A stretch of DNA of 64,000 bases from Sporolactobacillus sp. THM19-2 (GCF_004153195.1 NZ_SEMC01000006.1:79982-143981), one strand, 5' to 3'; counted from the first letter of the stretch, positions 16,217-25,377 are shown. Made by a program: numbers and translations. Notes: a model not told the origin generated them from the sequence alone.

Positions 16217-17305
16217 GTGTTGAAACAGAGAATGGCAATTGTTATTGCCTGCATCGTCGTTCTCGCGACTGTCCTCGCCGGATGCGGAAATAACGCCGGC
16301 ACGAGTAGTTCCGGATCTTCAGATAAAGCAAACTTCAAGGTCGGAATGGTTACGGATACGGGCGGAGTAGACGACAAGTCCTTCAACCAGACTTCATGGG
16401 AAGGTCTGCAGAGATTCGGCAAGGACAATGATCTGAAGGTTGGAACAGATATTAAATATCTGCAATCCAGCCAGCCATCTGATTATTCACCAAATCTGAA
16501 TCAGATGGTACACCAGAACTTCAATGTTGTGTACGGGATCGGATTCCTGATGCAGAATGATATTCAGAAAATTGCTGCGCAGAATCCGAAAGCACAGCTC
16601 GGTCTCATTGATGCTGTTGCTGTAGATAAGAACAACAAGCCTCTGAAAAATGTAGCAAGCATTACATTCCAGGAACAGCAGGGGTCCTTCCTTGTTGGTG
16701 TTGTCGCAGGTCTGACGACAAAAACAAATAAAGTCGGCTTTATCGGTGGAATTAATTCCGAACTGATCAAGAAATTTGAAAATGGCTTCAAGGCCGGCGT
16801 AAAATCGGTAAATCCTGAGGCGGAAGTTTACGCTCAGTATGCCGGAGCCTTTAATGCACCGGACAAAGGCCGTGCTATTGCCCAGACACTCTATACCAAG
16901 GGTGCGGACATTATCTATGCTTCTGCCGGTGACACAGGTAACGGGGTCTTCACGGAAGCAAAGAACCTGAAAAAAGAAGGTAAAAAGGTTTGGGTCATTG
17001 GTGTCGACAAGGATCAGCATGATCAGGGTATGCCTGAAAATGTCACGCTGACTTCCATGGTTAAACGTGTCGACAAGGCGATTTATGACGTATCAGCCAA
17101 AGCACTTAAAGGCAACTTCCCGGGCGGCGAAGTTCTTGCATACGGCCTGAAGGAAGATGGTGTGGGTATTGCCCCAACAACGGACAATGTCTCTGAAAAA
17201 GCACTGAATGCCGTAAAAGACTACAAAAAGAAAATTATCAATGGAGATATTAAAGTTCCCGCCACTGATGCTGAATACAAGACCTTTGAATCCGGTCTGA
17301 AGTAA
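16217..17305 (+). CDS. nupN: Nucleoside-binding lipoprotein NupN (BMP family)
   Basis: The 362-residue lipoprotein has a signal peptide with lipobox VLAGC, lipidated at Cys 23. It then has the BMP (Med/TmpC) fold: MVTDTGGVDDKSFNQ near residue 46, VGFIGG near residue 175 and VIGVDKDQ near residue 260, the ribose and base pocket segments. It captures purine nucleosides outside the membrane for the NupOPQ transporter; the Bacillus relative takes up guanosine. The GTG start has AGGGGG seven bases upstream. A single CGAACATT near 16093 is like half of a PurR site but lacks its partner. An 11-bp stem follows the stop. Confidence 0.88.
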   Translation: MLKQRMAIVIACIVVLATVLAGCGNNAGTSSSGSSDKANFKVGMVTDTGGVDDKSFNQTSWEGLQRFGKDNDLKVGTDIKYLQSSQPSDYSPNLNQMVHQNFNVVYGIGFLMQNDIQKIAAQNPKAQLGLIDAVAVDKNNKPLKNVASITFQEQQGSFLVGVVAGLTTKTNKVGFIGGINSELIKKFENGFKAGVKSVNPEAEVYAQYAGAFNAPDKGRAIAQTLYTKGADIIYASAGDTGNGVFTEAKNLKKEGKKVWVIGVDKDQHDQGMPENVTLTSMVKRVDKAIYDVSAKALKGNFPGGEVLAYGLKEDGVGIAPTTDNVSEKALNAVKDYKKKIINGDIKVPATDAEYKTFESGLK

Positions 17306-17319
17306 GAAAGGCAGTCTTT

Positions 17320-17352
17320 GATGGATGGGGCGGGTGGTTTACCCCATCCATC
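17320..17352 (+). other. Strong intergenic stem-loop between nupN and nupO
   Basis: GATGGATGGGG (17320-17330) pairs perfectly with CCCCATCCATC (17342-17352) and no T run follows. Such stems after binding-protein genes usually protect the upstream mRNA end and lower read-through, giving more binding protein than transporter. Confidence 0.65.
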
Positions 17353-17510
17353 ATTTATAATGATGGGTAAAAAAAAACAGTGAAAATAGCAGCTGGTTTC
17401 TGCTGTTGTTCGCTGCTTTTTTGCAAATGGGATGCCCTGCCTGAAAACAGTTTGAAACGATGACGGACGCATGCGTGCATCATGTACATAATCTGAGAGG
17501 GGGGACAAGG

Positions 17511-19034
17511 ATGCCCTGCGCGATTGAAATGAAACATATCCGAAAAGTTTTTCCGGGGATTGTGGCCAATGACGACGTCACCCTCCAGGTCAAAGAAGGA
17601 GAGATCCACGCTCTGTTCGGCGAAAATGGGGCGGGAAAATCCACGCTGATGAATATCCTGTTTGGGCTTAATCAGCCGGACGAAGGCGAGATTTATGTCC
17701 ACGGAAAGAAAGTAAAAATAAGCGATCCGAATGATGCGAACCGTCTTGGTATCGGTATGGTTCACCAGCACTTTATGCTGATTGAAAAGTTTACGGTTGC
17801 TGAAAATATCATTCTCGGAAAGGAACCCAAAAAACACGGACGGCTTGACCTTGCTAAAGCAGTTAAAATTGTCCGCGCATTATCGGAAAAGTACGGGCTT
17901 GACGTCGACCCGTTGAAAAAGGTCGAAGATATCACAGTCGGTATGCAGCAACGCGTCGAAATTCTGAAGACCCTGTATCGCGGATCGGACATCCTGATCT
18001 TTGATGAACCGACAGCCGTTCTGACTCCGATTGAAATTGAAGAACTGATTGCGATCATGAAACGGCTCGTTCGGGAAGGGAAATCAATTATTCTGATTAC
18101 CCACAAGCTGAAAGAAATTTTTGAAGCCTGTGACCGCTGCACGGTCATCCGCCGGGGGAAAGTCATCGACACGGTCAATATGGATGAGACCAACCCGAGT
18201 GATCTGGCGAATATGATGGTTGGGCGCAAAGTGAATGTTCAGCTTAATGATTCCCCATACGAGCCAAAAGAAAAGGTGCTGGAGATTCATCACCTGAACG
18301 TTCTGGATTCAAGAAAAGTCAAAGCAGTGAACGACCTCAACCTGACTGTTCATGGCGGTGAAATTCTGGGCATTGCCGGTGTTGACGGGAACGGACAGGA
18401 GGAGCTGGTTGAAGCCATCGCCGGCCTGAGAAAAACGCACGGCGGCACGATCCGTATCAACGGACAGGATGTCACAAATCAGAAGACACGCCGGATTATT
18501 GAGGCAGGGCTTGGTTTTATCCCGGAGGACAGGCAGAAACACGGTCTTGTCCTGGACTTCACGGTCAGAGAGAATCTTGCCTTGCAGACTTATTACAAAG
18601 AGCCTTACGCGAAAAGGGGCATTCTGAAAAATAAAGTGATTTCAAAGAAAGCCAGGCAATTAATTAAAGAATACGATATCCGGACGCCTGATGCTAAAAC
18701 GCTTGCCCGTTCGCTTTCCGGCGGGAATCAGCAGAAGGTCATTGTGGCACGTGAAGTGGACCGAAGCCCGCAACTGCTGATTGCTGCGCAGCCGACCCGT
18801 GGGCTCGATATCGGCGCGATTGAGTTTATTCATGGTAAATTGCTCGAAGAGAGGAAAAAAGGAAAGGCAGTTTTACTGGTTTCATTTGAACTGGATGAGA
18901 TTCTTCATTTGAGTGACCGTATTGCCGTCATTTATGAAGGCCGTATTATTGATATCGTCAATCCTGAAGAAACAGATGAAAAACAGCTGGGCCTTCTGAT
19001 GGCCGGACGTAAGAGTGAGGTGGGCAGGTCATGA
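17511..19034 (+). CDS. nupO: Nucleoside ABC transporter ATP-binding protein NupO
   Basis: The 507-residue protein has two ABC ATPase domains, as in RbsA/YufO-type sugar and nucleoside ATPases. Domain 1 has Walker A GENGAGKST near residue 41 and Walker B ILIFDEPTAVLT near residue 160. Domain 2 (from about 255) has a degenerate Walker A GVDGNGQEE, LSGGNQQKV near residue 405 and LLIAAQPTRGLD, with Ala instead of the acidic Walker B pattern. It powers purine nucleoside import. The ATG at 17511 has GAGGGGGG six bases upstream. It overlaps nupP by four bases. Confidence 0.88.
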   Translation: MPCAIEMKHIRKVFPGIVANDDVTLQVKEGEIHALFGENGAGKSTLMNILFGLNQPDEGEIYVHGKKVKISDPNDANRLGIGMVHQHFMLIEKFTVAENIILGKEPKKHGRLDLAKAVKIVRALSEKYGLDVDPLKKVEDITVGMQQRVEILKTLYRGSDILIFDEPTAVLTPIEIEELIAIMKRLVREGKSIILITHKLKEIFEACDRCTVIRRGKVIDTVNMDETNPSDLANMMVGRKVNVQLNDSPYEPKEKVLEIHHLNVLDSRKVKAVNDLNLTVHGGEILGIAGVDGNGQEELVEAIAGLRKTHGGTIRINGQDVTNQKTRRIIEAGLGFIPEDRQKHGLVLDFTVRENLALQTYYKEPYAKRGILKNKVISKKARQLIKEYDIRTPDAKTLARSLSGGNQQKVIVAREVDRSPQLLIAAQPTRGLDIGAIEFIHGKLLEERKKGKAVLLVSFELDEILHLSDRIAVIYEGRIIDIVNPEETDEKQLGLLMAGRKSEVGRS

Positions 19035-20095
19035 ACAGATGGCTGAGGAAAATAAACTGGATGACGGTGATGATTCCGATTTTATCCGTTATACTTGGCC
19101 TGATCTGCGGTGCAGTCATTATGCTGATAGCCGGCTACGATCCGATTCTTGCCTATCAGTCCATCATTGAATCGATTTTTCTCCAGCCATACTATAGCGG
19201 TGAAACCATAAGGGCAATGATTCCGCTTGTTCTGGCCGGTATTGCCGTAGCCTTCGCTTTCCGGACCGGTTTGTTTAATATCGGTGTTGAGGGGCAGCTG
19301 ATGGCCGGCTGGCTGGCTTCTGTTGCCTGCGCGATCCTTCTTGATGGTCTGCCGAAATTCATTCTGCTGCCGCTGAGCATTATTGCCGGCGGAGTTGCCG
19401 GAGGTTTCTGGGGGTTTATCCCCGGACTTTTGAAGGCCCGGTTCAAGGTCCATGAAGTCATCTCGACGATCATGATGAATTACATTGCCTTATATACAAC
19501 GGCTTATATCATCAAGAATTTCCTGTATACAGAAGGTGAACGGACACCGACGATTCCCGAAACAGCTTCACTGGCCTCACCGATGCTGGCTAACCTGACA
19601 CAGGGTTCACGGCTGCACTGGGGATTTATCGTTGTGATACTTGCCGTCTTCGCCATGTGGTTCATCCTGTGGAAGACGACTAAAGGGTATGAACTGCGAT
19701 CGGTCGGCTTTAGCCAGGATGCATCAAAATATGCCGGGATGAACGTGGGCAGAAATATCATTCTGTCTCTGACGCTGTCCGGATTATTTGCCGGGCTTGG
19801 CGGAGCCATGGAAGGCCTTGGTACTTATCAATATATGACGATAAATTCGGCATTTACCGGCATTGGTTTTAATGGCATTGCCGTTGCGCTTCTCGGTTTA
19901 AACACACCGGTCGGCGTTGTCCTGTCCGGTGCACTGTTTGCCGGCCTGCAGACCGGAGGCATGACGATGCAGTCTGTTGCCGGTGTTCCTATTGAACTCA
20001 TTCAAATCATTATTGCTCTGATCATCTTCTTTGTCGGTTCCAGTTATGTCATAAAGTGGATCTGGCTGCGGTTTGCAGAAAGGGGGAATAAATAA
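19031..20095 (+). CDS. nupP: Nucleoside ABC transporter permease NupP
   Basis: The 354-residue permease of the BPD_transp_2 family has about ten helices, with FNIGVEGQLMAGW near residue 80 and KARFKVHEVISTIMMNYIAL split over residues 134-155, the usual coupling region. It pairs with NupQ to form the channel of the importer. The start (ATGA) overlaps the NupO stop, and its own stop overlaps the NupQ start (TAATG), so all three are translationally coupled. Confidence 0.88.
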   Translation: MNRWLRKINWMTVMIPILSVILGLICGAVIMLIAGYDPILAYQSIIESIFLQPYYSGETIRAMIPLVLAGIAVAFAFRTGLFNIGVEGQLMAGWLASVACAILLDGLPKFILLPLSIIAGGVAGGFWGFIPGLLKARFKVHEVISTIMMNYIALYTTAYIIKNFLYTEGERTPTIPETASLASPMLANLTQGSRLHWGFIVVILAVFAMWFILWKTTKGYELRSVGFSQDASKYAGMNVGRNIILSLTLSGLFAGLGGAMEGLGTYQYMTINSAFTGIGFNGIAVALLGLNTPVGVVLSGALFAGLQTGGMTMQSVAGVPIELIQIIIALIIFFVGSSYVIKWIWLRFAERGNK

Positions 20096-21060
20096 TGAGT
20101 TTCTTTGAAGTGTTGACGATTATCATTCCTTCCACTTTACTGACAGCAGCCCCTCTGATTTTTACTGCGCTCGGAGGTGTTTTTTCAGAGCGGTCAGGTG
20201 TCGTTAATATTGGTCTGGAAGGCCTGATGGCCATTGGTGCTTTTACGGCAGCTGTCTGCACGCTTGGTCTTGAGCAGGCGGGAGCAGGGGCTGCATCTCC
20301 CTGGCTCGCCATTCTTATTGCCGGCATCGCCGGCGGGCTGTTCTCCCTGATTCATGCGGTGGCCTCGATCAGCTTTCGGGCAGATCAGACGGTCAGTGGT
20401 GTGGCACTGAACTTTCTGGCAGCCGGATTGACCATTTTTCTTGTTAAGATGATCTTCAGCGGGAAGGGACAGACACCGTATATTGAAAACAACATTGATA
20501 AAATCAGTATCCCCGTGCTGAAGGATATTCCCTTCATCGGTCCGATTTTCTTCCAGCAAGTGACCTATACGTCCTATCTGGCCATACTGGCTGCGTTTGT
20601 GGTCTGGTATATCATCTATAAAACGGCGTTTGGGCTCAGACTGCGTTCAGTAGGTGAACACCCGGCTGCTGCCGATACGCTGGGGATTAATGTCACGAAG
20701 ATGCGGTATATGGGTGTGATGTTAAGTGGTCTATTCGGCGGGATCGGCGGTGCGGTTTACCTGGTCACTATTACCTCCAACTATAATGTGTCGACGATTG
20801 CCGGTCAGGGCTTCCTGGCACTGGCTGCGATGGTTTTCGGGAAATGGCATCCGATAGGGGCAATGGGCGCTTCTCTGTTCTTCGGATTTGCACAGGCGCT
20901 GAGCATCACCAGCCAGCAGATTCCATATCTTGATCAGCTGCCGTCGGTGATCATGCTGACCGCGCCTTATGTGCTGACTCTGATCGTTCTGACCGGATTT
21001 GTCGGCCGGGCGGAAGCACCGAAGGCGGACGGGGTACCTTATATTAAGGGACAAAGATAG
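20095..21060 (+). CDS. nupQ: Nucleoside ABC transporter permease NupQ
   Basis: The 321-residue second permease has about eight helices and family segments ERSGVVNIGLEGLMAIGA near residue 31 and GLRLRSVGEHPAAADTLG near residue 183. It shows the same internal design as NupP. It completes the NupNOPQ importer. The operon ends with a strong terminator. In Bacillus this operon is under CodY; no CodY box was clear in the upstream region here. Confidence 0.88.
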   Translation: MSFFEVLTIIIPSTLLTAAPLIFTALGGVFSERSGVVNIGLEGLMAIGAFTAAVCTLGLEQAGAGAASPWLAILIAGIAGGLFSLIHAVASISFRADQTVSGVALNFLAAGLTIFLVKMIFSGKGQTPYIENNIDKISIPVLKDIPFIGPIFFQQVTYTSYLAILAAFVVWYIIYKTAFGLRLRSVGEHPAAADTLGINVTKMRYMGVMLSGLFGGIGGAVYLVTITSNYNVSTIAGQGFLALAAMVFGKWHPIGAMGASLFFGFAQALSITSQQIPYLDQLPSVIMLTAPYVLTLIVLTGFVGRAEAPKADGVPYIKGQR

Positions 21061-21126
21061 AAAGCCTGACTGAGTCAGCCAGGCTGCTGATCCGGAGCTG
21101 CTCTTATCCTGTCATTCAAAAATATC

Positions 21127-21160
21127 GCCGGTCCCTTTATTGTGGGTGACCGGCTTTTTT
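21127..21160 (+). terminator. Terminator of the nup operon
   Basis: GCCGGTC (21127-21133) pairs with GACCGGC (21148-21154), followed by TTTTTT. Confidence 0.85.
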
Positions 21161-21240
21161 ATATCAAAATTTTTCGCAGGAAAAGGATCAGAACAAATGA
21201 ACACTGGCGCCGCTCGATTCGCCAGTTGGCAGACGCTTTT

Positions 21241-21789
21241 TCACCATGTGGATTTTTGCGCGTCTTTTTTCGGGAACAGGGTATAACTGAAACTGATAAT
21301 AAAATCGGCAGCGAGGATAATCAGCCACAGACGGGCGGTTTTAAAAAGCACTTCATTCTGATCGGGATGCCCGGACAGGAAATAAACGACGAGCATCAGT
21401 CCTGACCCAATGAACCAGGCCAGCAAATGACGGTACCAGCCCTGTCTTTCCCATCTGGCATGTGCTTTTCCGAACTTCGGTTTCTTTGCCGGCGCGGGCC
21501 CACCGGCAAAGTGATGGGCAAAACGGACATCAGCCCACTTGACCATCTGCGAACCAAAGGCGATACTGACACCAATATATATGGCTGCCAGAGCGTGAGC
21601 GAAACTGGCAGGATGACCGCTTCTGAGATCGAAAAAAGTCAGTATCAGAAGAAGAAGATCCAGAAAGGGCGTGGAAATAAAAAAGAAAAGGCTGAGTTTT
21701 TCTTTCTTCATAATGTATCGGGTGATTAATCCAAGTAAAATGAATAACCAGAAACTGATCTCATCCGCGATGATAAACCAATAAATCAT
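21241..21789 (-). CDS. YmcC-like integral membrane protein
   Basis: The 182-residue protein has five or six hydrophobic helices, a basic loop (KKPKFGKAHARWERQGW) near residue 105 and a KK-rich tail. It resembles the Bacillus membrane protein YmcC, of unknown role. The gene is divergent from a TetR gene, and the region between them holds a palindromic operator. It is therefore the likely target of that repressor and could be an efflux or envelope protein. Confidence 0.6.
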   Translation of the reverse strand: MIYWFIIADEISFWLFILLGLITRYIMKKEKLSLFFFISTPFLDLLLLILTFFDLRSGHPASFAHALAAIYIGVSIAFGSQMVKWADVRFAHHFAGGPAPAKKPKFGKAHARWERQGWYRHLLAWFIGSGLMLVVYFLSGHPDQNEVLFKTARLWLIILAADFIISFSYTLFPKKDAQKSTW

Positions 21790-21814
21790 ATACCATTTTC
21801 TCCCCGCTGTTTAA

Positions 21815-21847
21815 TTTAACACAAATGTGTTAAAACATTTTAACACA
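21815..21847. promoter_or_regulatory. TetR-type operator: perfect palindrome plus half-site
   Basis: TTTAACACA (21815-21823), AA, TGTGTTAAA (21826-21834) form a perfect 9-2-9 palindrome. A third TTTAACACA lies at 21839-21847. It sits between the two divergent starts and just before the -10 box of the TetR gene, as expected for autorepression. Confidence 0.7.
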
Positions 21848-21872
21848 ACTGTATGATTTAAATCAACCATGT

Positions 21873-21878
21873 TATACT
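21873..21878 (+). promoter_or_regulatory. -10 box implying a leaderless TetR transcript
   Basis: TATACT ends seven bases before the ATG at 21885, and no ribosome binding site is present. Transcription would start at or next to the A of the start codon. Confidence 0.5.
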
Positions 21879-21884
21879 TTGGAT

Positions 21885-22484
21885 ATGCCAAAAAAAGTAG
21901 ATCATGATCAAAGAAAACAAAAAGTAGCAGAAGCCTGCTGGCGTACAATCAGAAATGAGGGTATATCAGGCGCAACGGTCCGAAAAGTTTCTCATGAAGC
22001 CGGCTTATCTGCGGGAGCGATGCGCCACTATTTCAACAGCCAGGAAGATCTGCTGTTATTTTCCATGAAGCTGGTCATAGACAGGATTGAAGGACGTTTT
22101 CAGAAGCTTACCTTTTCCGGTACACCGGTAGAACGATCCGTCCAGCTTTTAAGTCAGTTTTTACCCCTTAATAAGGAACAACGGCTGGAAATGGAGGTGT
22201 GGTATGCGTTTACGGCCGGAGTGATCCATCGTCCGGTTTTCAGATCTTTATGTGATGAAATGGATGATAAACTGCGTTTAGCCTGTTCGATAGTCATCGA
22301 CCGGCTTTCCGGCTCCGGGCTGATCAGCCGGGCTATCAACCGCCGGCTGGAAACTGAAAGACTGTATGCCCTTCTGGATGGTCTGGCGGTACATGGCTTA
22401 TTGCGCCCGGACCGGCTCACTCCGGAAACGATGGTGTCGCTGCTTCGCTATCATATCGCGCAGCTTTGTGGATCAGCAGGCTGA
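21885..22484 (+). CDS. TetR-family regulator, PksA-like
   Basis: The 199-residue protein has an N-terminal TetR helix-turn-helix (GATVRKVSHEAGLSAGAMRHYF at residues 29-50) and an all-alpha ligand domain resembling Bacillus PksA/BetI-like members. The ATG at 21885 gives MPKKVDHDQRKQ. There is no Shine-Dalgarno site, and the -10 box is so near that the mRNA is probably leaderless. The palindrome upstream is the likely autoregulatory site and would also control the divergent membrane gene. The inducer is unknown. Confidence 0.8.
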   Translation: MPKKVDHDQRKQKVAEACWRTIRNEGISGATVRKVSHEAGLSAGAMRHYFNSQEDLLLFSMKLVIDRIEGRFQKLTFSGTPVERSVQLLSQFLPLNKEQRLEMEVWYAFTAGVIHRPVFRSLCDEMDDKLRLACSIVIDRLSGSGLISRAINRRLETERLYALLDGLAVHGLLRPDRLTPETMVSLLRYHIAQLCGSAG

Positions 22485-22597
22485 CCTGCGGGACGAATCT
22501 CTGATCAATAAAAAAAGTTTCTTTTTGTATGAAACACGGACGGTATATTTTCGTTATAATGTTTTTAACGGGTCAAAAAATCAAAAAATATCTGTAG

Positions 22598-22632
22598 CAC
22601 AGGCTCAGAAAACAGAGGCTTTCTGAGCTGTG
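22598..22632 (+). other. Hairpin in the leader of the phosphatase gene
   Basis: CACAG-g-CTCAGAAA pairs with TTTCTGAGCTGTG with one bulged G. It lacks a T run and lies 30 nt before the start codon at 22663. TATAAT at 22555-22560 is a candidate -10 box. It may stabilise the mRNA or affect translation. Confidence 0.4.
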
Positions 22633-22662
22633 TTCAGGTAACAGACAGATGGAGGATGAACG

Positions 22663-23259
22663 ATGACGGCAATATGCCTCGTAAGGCATGGCGAAACAGA
22701 CTGGAACGCGATGGGAAAACTGCAGGGACGGGAGGATATCCCACTGAATGAGAGGGGCGAGCAGCAGGCGATGATCGTCGGCAGGTACCTGAGGGGTTCG
22801 ACATTTTCGGCCGTATATTCCAGCCCGCTGTTAAGGGCAAAAGAAACGGCGTTGATTTGTAACCACTATGTCGGCCATTTACCACTGTTTGTCAACAGTA
22901 ATTTTATTGAGAAGGATTATGGACGGGCATCTGGAATGACAGTAAATGAAAGAGATAGCCATTTTCCCGATGGACATATCCCGGGCATGGAGCCATTCAG
23001 CTCAATTCAGAAACGTGTGATGGCCGGTCTGGATCAGATTCGCGGCAGGTATCAGGATGAATCTGTTCTCCTGGTTGCTCATGGCGGACTGATTAATGTA
23101 ATCCTTGCCACGCTTTCAAGCGGAGAGATAGGCACAGGAAAAACCAAATTGTTTAATACGTGCATCAGCCATATTCGCTCACAGGGTGATTCATGGGACA
23201 TTGTTGACTATAACCGGATTGATCACCTGAAATCGTTCGGTAAGGTCACGAGCATCTGA
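22663..23259 (+). CDS. Histidine phosphatase family protein (PhoE/GpmB-like)
   Basis: The 198-residue protein has the RHGETDWN signature near residue 8, the phosphohistidine loop. It also has YSSPLLRAKET near residue 52, EKDYGRASG near residue 84 and AHGGLI near residue 146, the second catalytic His. The family includes broad phosphatases and phosphoglycerate mutase-like enzymes. The short length and lack of mutase extensions favour a phosphatase. The substrate is unknown. It sits alone before tRNA-Gly on the other strand. Confidence 0.8.
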   Translation: MTAICLVRHGETDWNAMGKLQGREDIPLNERGEQQAMIVGRYLRGSTFSAVYSSPLLRAKETALICNHYVGHLPLFVNSNFIEKDYGRASGMTVNERDSHFPDGHIPGMEPFSSIQKRVMAGLDQIRGRYQDESVLLVAHGGLINVILATLSSGEIGTGKTKLFNTCISHIRSQGDSWDIVDYNRIDHLKSFGKVTSI

Positions 23260-23285
23260 ACGGAAGCGAAAAAAGGGAAAATGAA

Positions 23286-23310
23286 AGGGAACGGACAGAT
23301 CTCCGTTCCC
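23286..23310 (-). terminator. Terminator downstream of tRNA-Gly
   Basis: On the minus strand GGGAACGGA and TCCGTTCCC pair around a 6-nt loop, followed by TTTCATTTT, ten bases after the tRNA gene. Confidence 0.6.
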
Positions 23311-23320
23311 TGGTAAGTGA

Positions 23321-23391
23321 AGCGGGTGATGGGAATCGAACCCACGACGAGAGCTTGGGAAGCTCTAATTTTACCATTAAACTACACCCGC
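23321..23391 (-). tRNA. tRNA-Gly (CCC anticodon)
   Basis: The 71-nt cloverleaf has acceptor GCGGGTG/CACCCGC, a D arm with AATGGTA, an anticodon stem AGAGC/GCTCT with loop TTCCCAA, so the anticodon is CCC (reads GGG). The T arm has GGGTTCGATTCCC. CCA is not encoded; TCA follows the discriminator. Such CCC isoacceptors supplement a TCC tRNA and are not found in all genomes. Confidence 0.95.
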
Positions 23392-23505
23392 ATATTCTGA
23401 TTTTCGTTTAAAAGACAGTTATAATCTTATATAAATAAAGCGTTTTTGTCAATGCTCAGTCGCCGGGTTCAGGCAGATAAAAAGATCAGACAGGGAGTGT
23501 CGAAG

Positions 23506-23775
23506 GTGAAAGCAATTTTAACGGTTATCGGTAAGGATAAGGTGGGAATTATAGCCGGAGTCAGTGGTAAACTGGCCGACTTACATGTGAATATACTTGA
23601 CGTGTCGCAGACGATTATGAACGGCTATTTCACGATGATGATGATTCTTGACCTGACAGAGGCCGGAGAACATTTTGGTGATATCAAAAAGGCGATGACA
23701 GAAAAGGGTACTGAATTAAACGTTCAGATTAAGGTCCAGCGGGAAGAAATTTTTACATCAATGCACAGCTTATAA
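23506..23775 (+). CDS. UPF0237 ACT-domain protein
   Basis: The 89-residue protein is a single ACT domain: ILTVIGKDKVGIIAGV at the start with the typical DKxGI turn, then HVNILDVSQT and YFTMMMILDL. It has the usual length of the UPF0237 family. ACT domains bind small ligands, mostly amino acids, and often regulate partners. The GTG at 23506 has GGGAG eight bases upstream. It precedes the UPF0210 gene by 24 bp; the two are adjacent in many bacteria and are taken to work together, with the ligand unknown. Confidence 0.85.
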   Translation: MKAILTVIGKDKVGIIAGVSGKLADLHVNILDVSQTIMNGYFTMMMILDLTEAGEHFGDIKKAMTEKGTELNVQIKVQREEIFTSMHSL

Positions 23776-23799
23776 TGCATACGGAGGTTTTCAGAGAAA

Positions 23800-25155
23800 A
23801 TGGAAACAAAACAGATATTAGAGACCATCCGGATGATCGAGGAAGAACAGCTTGATATCCGGACGATTACGATGGGCATCTCATTACTGGACTGTATAGA
23901 CAGTGATGGAAAACGGGCACGGGATAAGATCTACGACAAGATTACCCGCCTGGCTGAAAACCTGGTGCGTACAGGTGAGGATATTGAAAATGAGTTTGGC
24001 ATCCCGATCATTCATAAACGGATTTCAGTGACCCCGGTGTCCATCGTTGCCGGTGCATCGCAGGATCAGGATTATACAGCTTTTGCGAAAACGCTGGATG
24101 CAGCAGCTGAAACAACAGGTGTTAATTTTATCGGCGGATTCAGTGCACTGGTGCAGAAGGGCTGTACTTCAGGGGATCGTAAGCTGATTGCCTCCATTCC
24201 TGAAGCCCTGGCTGAAACCGGGCGGGTCTGCTCTTCAGTTAACGTGGGTTCGACAAAAGCCGGTATTAATATGGATGCGGTCGCTGAAATGGGACGGGTT
24301 GTGAAAAAGACGGCTGAACGAACAGCGGATGATCAGGGTCTGGGCTGTGCAAAACTGGTCATATTTGCCAATGCTGTCGAGGATAATCCTTTTATGGCCG
24401 GTGCCTTTCATGGTGTCGGCGAAGCAGAATGCATCCTGAATGTCGGCGTCAGCGGACCAGGTGTTGTGAAACGGGCACTTGAGAAGGTTAAAGGAAAGCC
24501 ATTTGATGTCGTTTCCGAGACGGTGAAGAAAATTGCCTTCAAAATTACAAGGATGGGGCAGCTTGTCGGGCATGAGGCCTCGCAGCGGCTGGGCGTTCCA
24601 GCCGGTATTGTTGATCTGTCGCTTGCACCGACTCCGGCTGTTGGTGATTCTGTTGCCCGTATTCTTGAAGAGATGGGACTTGAATCTGCCGGCACACATG
24701 GTACGACGGCGGCTCTTGCCTTATTAAATGATGCGGTGAAAAAGGGCGGCGTGATGGCCTGCAGTCATGTCGGCGGGCTCAGTGGGGCCTTCATACCTGT
24801 TTCGGAAGACGCCGGCATGATTGAGGCGGTGGAGAAGGGATCGCTGAGTCTGTCCAAACTTGAAGCGATGACGGCGGTCTGCTCAGTCGGTCTGGATATG
24901 ATCGCGATTCCCGGTGATACGCCGTCTGAGACCATTTCAGCGATGATAGCGGATGAAGCGGCAATCGGTGTGATCAATAATAAGACGACGGCCGTACGTG
25001 TCATTCCCGCCCCGGGAAAGAAAGTCGGGGATCAGGTGGTGTTCGGCGGTCTGCTCGGTCATGCACCGGTTATGGCCGTCAGCCCATATTCCTCATCAGA
25101 TTTCATTGCACGGGGCGGGCGTATTCCATCGCCGATCCATTCGTTCAAAAATTGA
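23800..25155 (+). CDS. UPF0210 (DUF711, PFL) family protein
   Basis: The 451-residue protein matches the UPF0210 family by length and by segments like [14 protein letters not shown] near residue 108, [17 protein letters not shown] near residue 146 and GHAPVM near residue 425. Crystal structures of the family show a glycyl-radical-like barrel but without the radical machinery, and no reaction is proven. It forms an operon with the ACT protein. ACGGAGG lies about 12 bases before the ATG. Confidence 0.85.
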   Translation: METKQILETIRMIEEEQLDIRTITMGISLLDCIDSDGKRARDKIYDKITRLAENLVRTGEDIENEFGIPIIHKRISVTPVSIVAGASQDQDYTAFAKTLDAAAETTGVNFIGGFSALVQKGCTSGDRKLIASIPEALAETGRVCSSVNVGSTKAGINMDAVAEMGRVVKKTAERTADDQGLGCAKLVIFANAVEDNPFMAGAFHGVGEAECILNVGVSGPGVVKRALEKVKGKPFDVVSETVKKIAFKITRMGQLVGHEASQRLGVPAGIVDLSLAPTPAVGDSVARILEEMGLESAGTHGTTAALALLNDAVKKGGVMACSHVGGLSGAFIPVSEDAGMIEAVEKGSLSLSKLEAMTAVCSVGLDMIAIPGDTPSETISAMIADEAAIGVINNKTTAVRVIPAPGKKVGDQVVFGGLLGHAPVMAVSPYSSSDFIARGGRIPSPIHSFKN

Positions 25156-25238
25156 GAAGCAGATCATGCCGATCGATGTTCCATTTCTGCTATACTTAAG
25201 TCAGGTTTACCAGGTTTCCATGGGTTTGCATCCTGAAT

Positions 25239-25337
25239 AAAGTGAAACGTCAGACAGTGGGATTTTCTTCATCCCCCACGGATTGTCAGTTGAACCCGTA
25301 CCCTGAGGTGGGCGTCTTACTGTTAATGCGGGATAAA
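25239..25337 (+). repeat. Two-hairpin repeat element, copy 4
   Basis: AAAGTGAAACGTCAGACAGTGGG opens the element, and CCCCACGGATTGTCAGTTG follows with the same arm design as copy 2. Then come ACCCTGAGGTGGGCGTCTTACTG and AATGCGGGATAAA. Hairpin one keeps GTGGG/CCCAC. Hairpin two is shortened. It lies in the gap after the UPF0210 gene. Confidence 0.6.
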
Positions 25338-25374
25338 AAAGGATCCGCGGAGCATGCCGCAGATCCTTTTTCTT
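25334..25374. terminator. Bidirectional terminator
   Basis: GGATCcGCGG (25341-25350) pairs with CCGCaGATCC (25357-25366) with one mismatch, between AAAAAA and TTTTTCTT runs. It ends the small minus-strand gene at 25378 and read-through from the UPF0210 side. Confidence 0.75.
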
Positions 25375-25377
25375 AAA

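Noticed and set aside
21142..21405. 87-codon plus-strand frame next to the nupQ terminator
   Set aside because: It starts inside the terminator of nupQ and overlaps the antisense membrane gene without motif or ribosome site.
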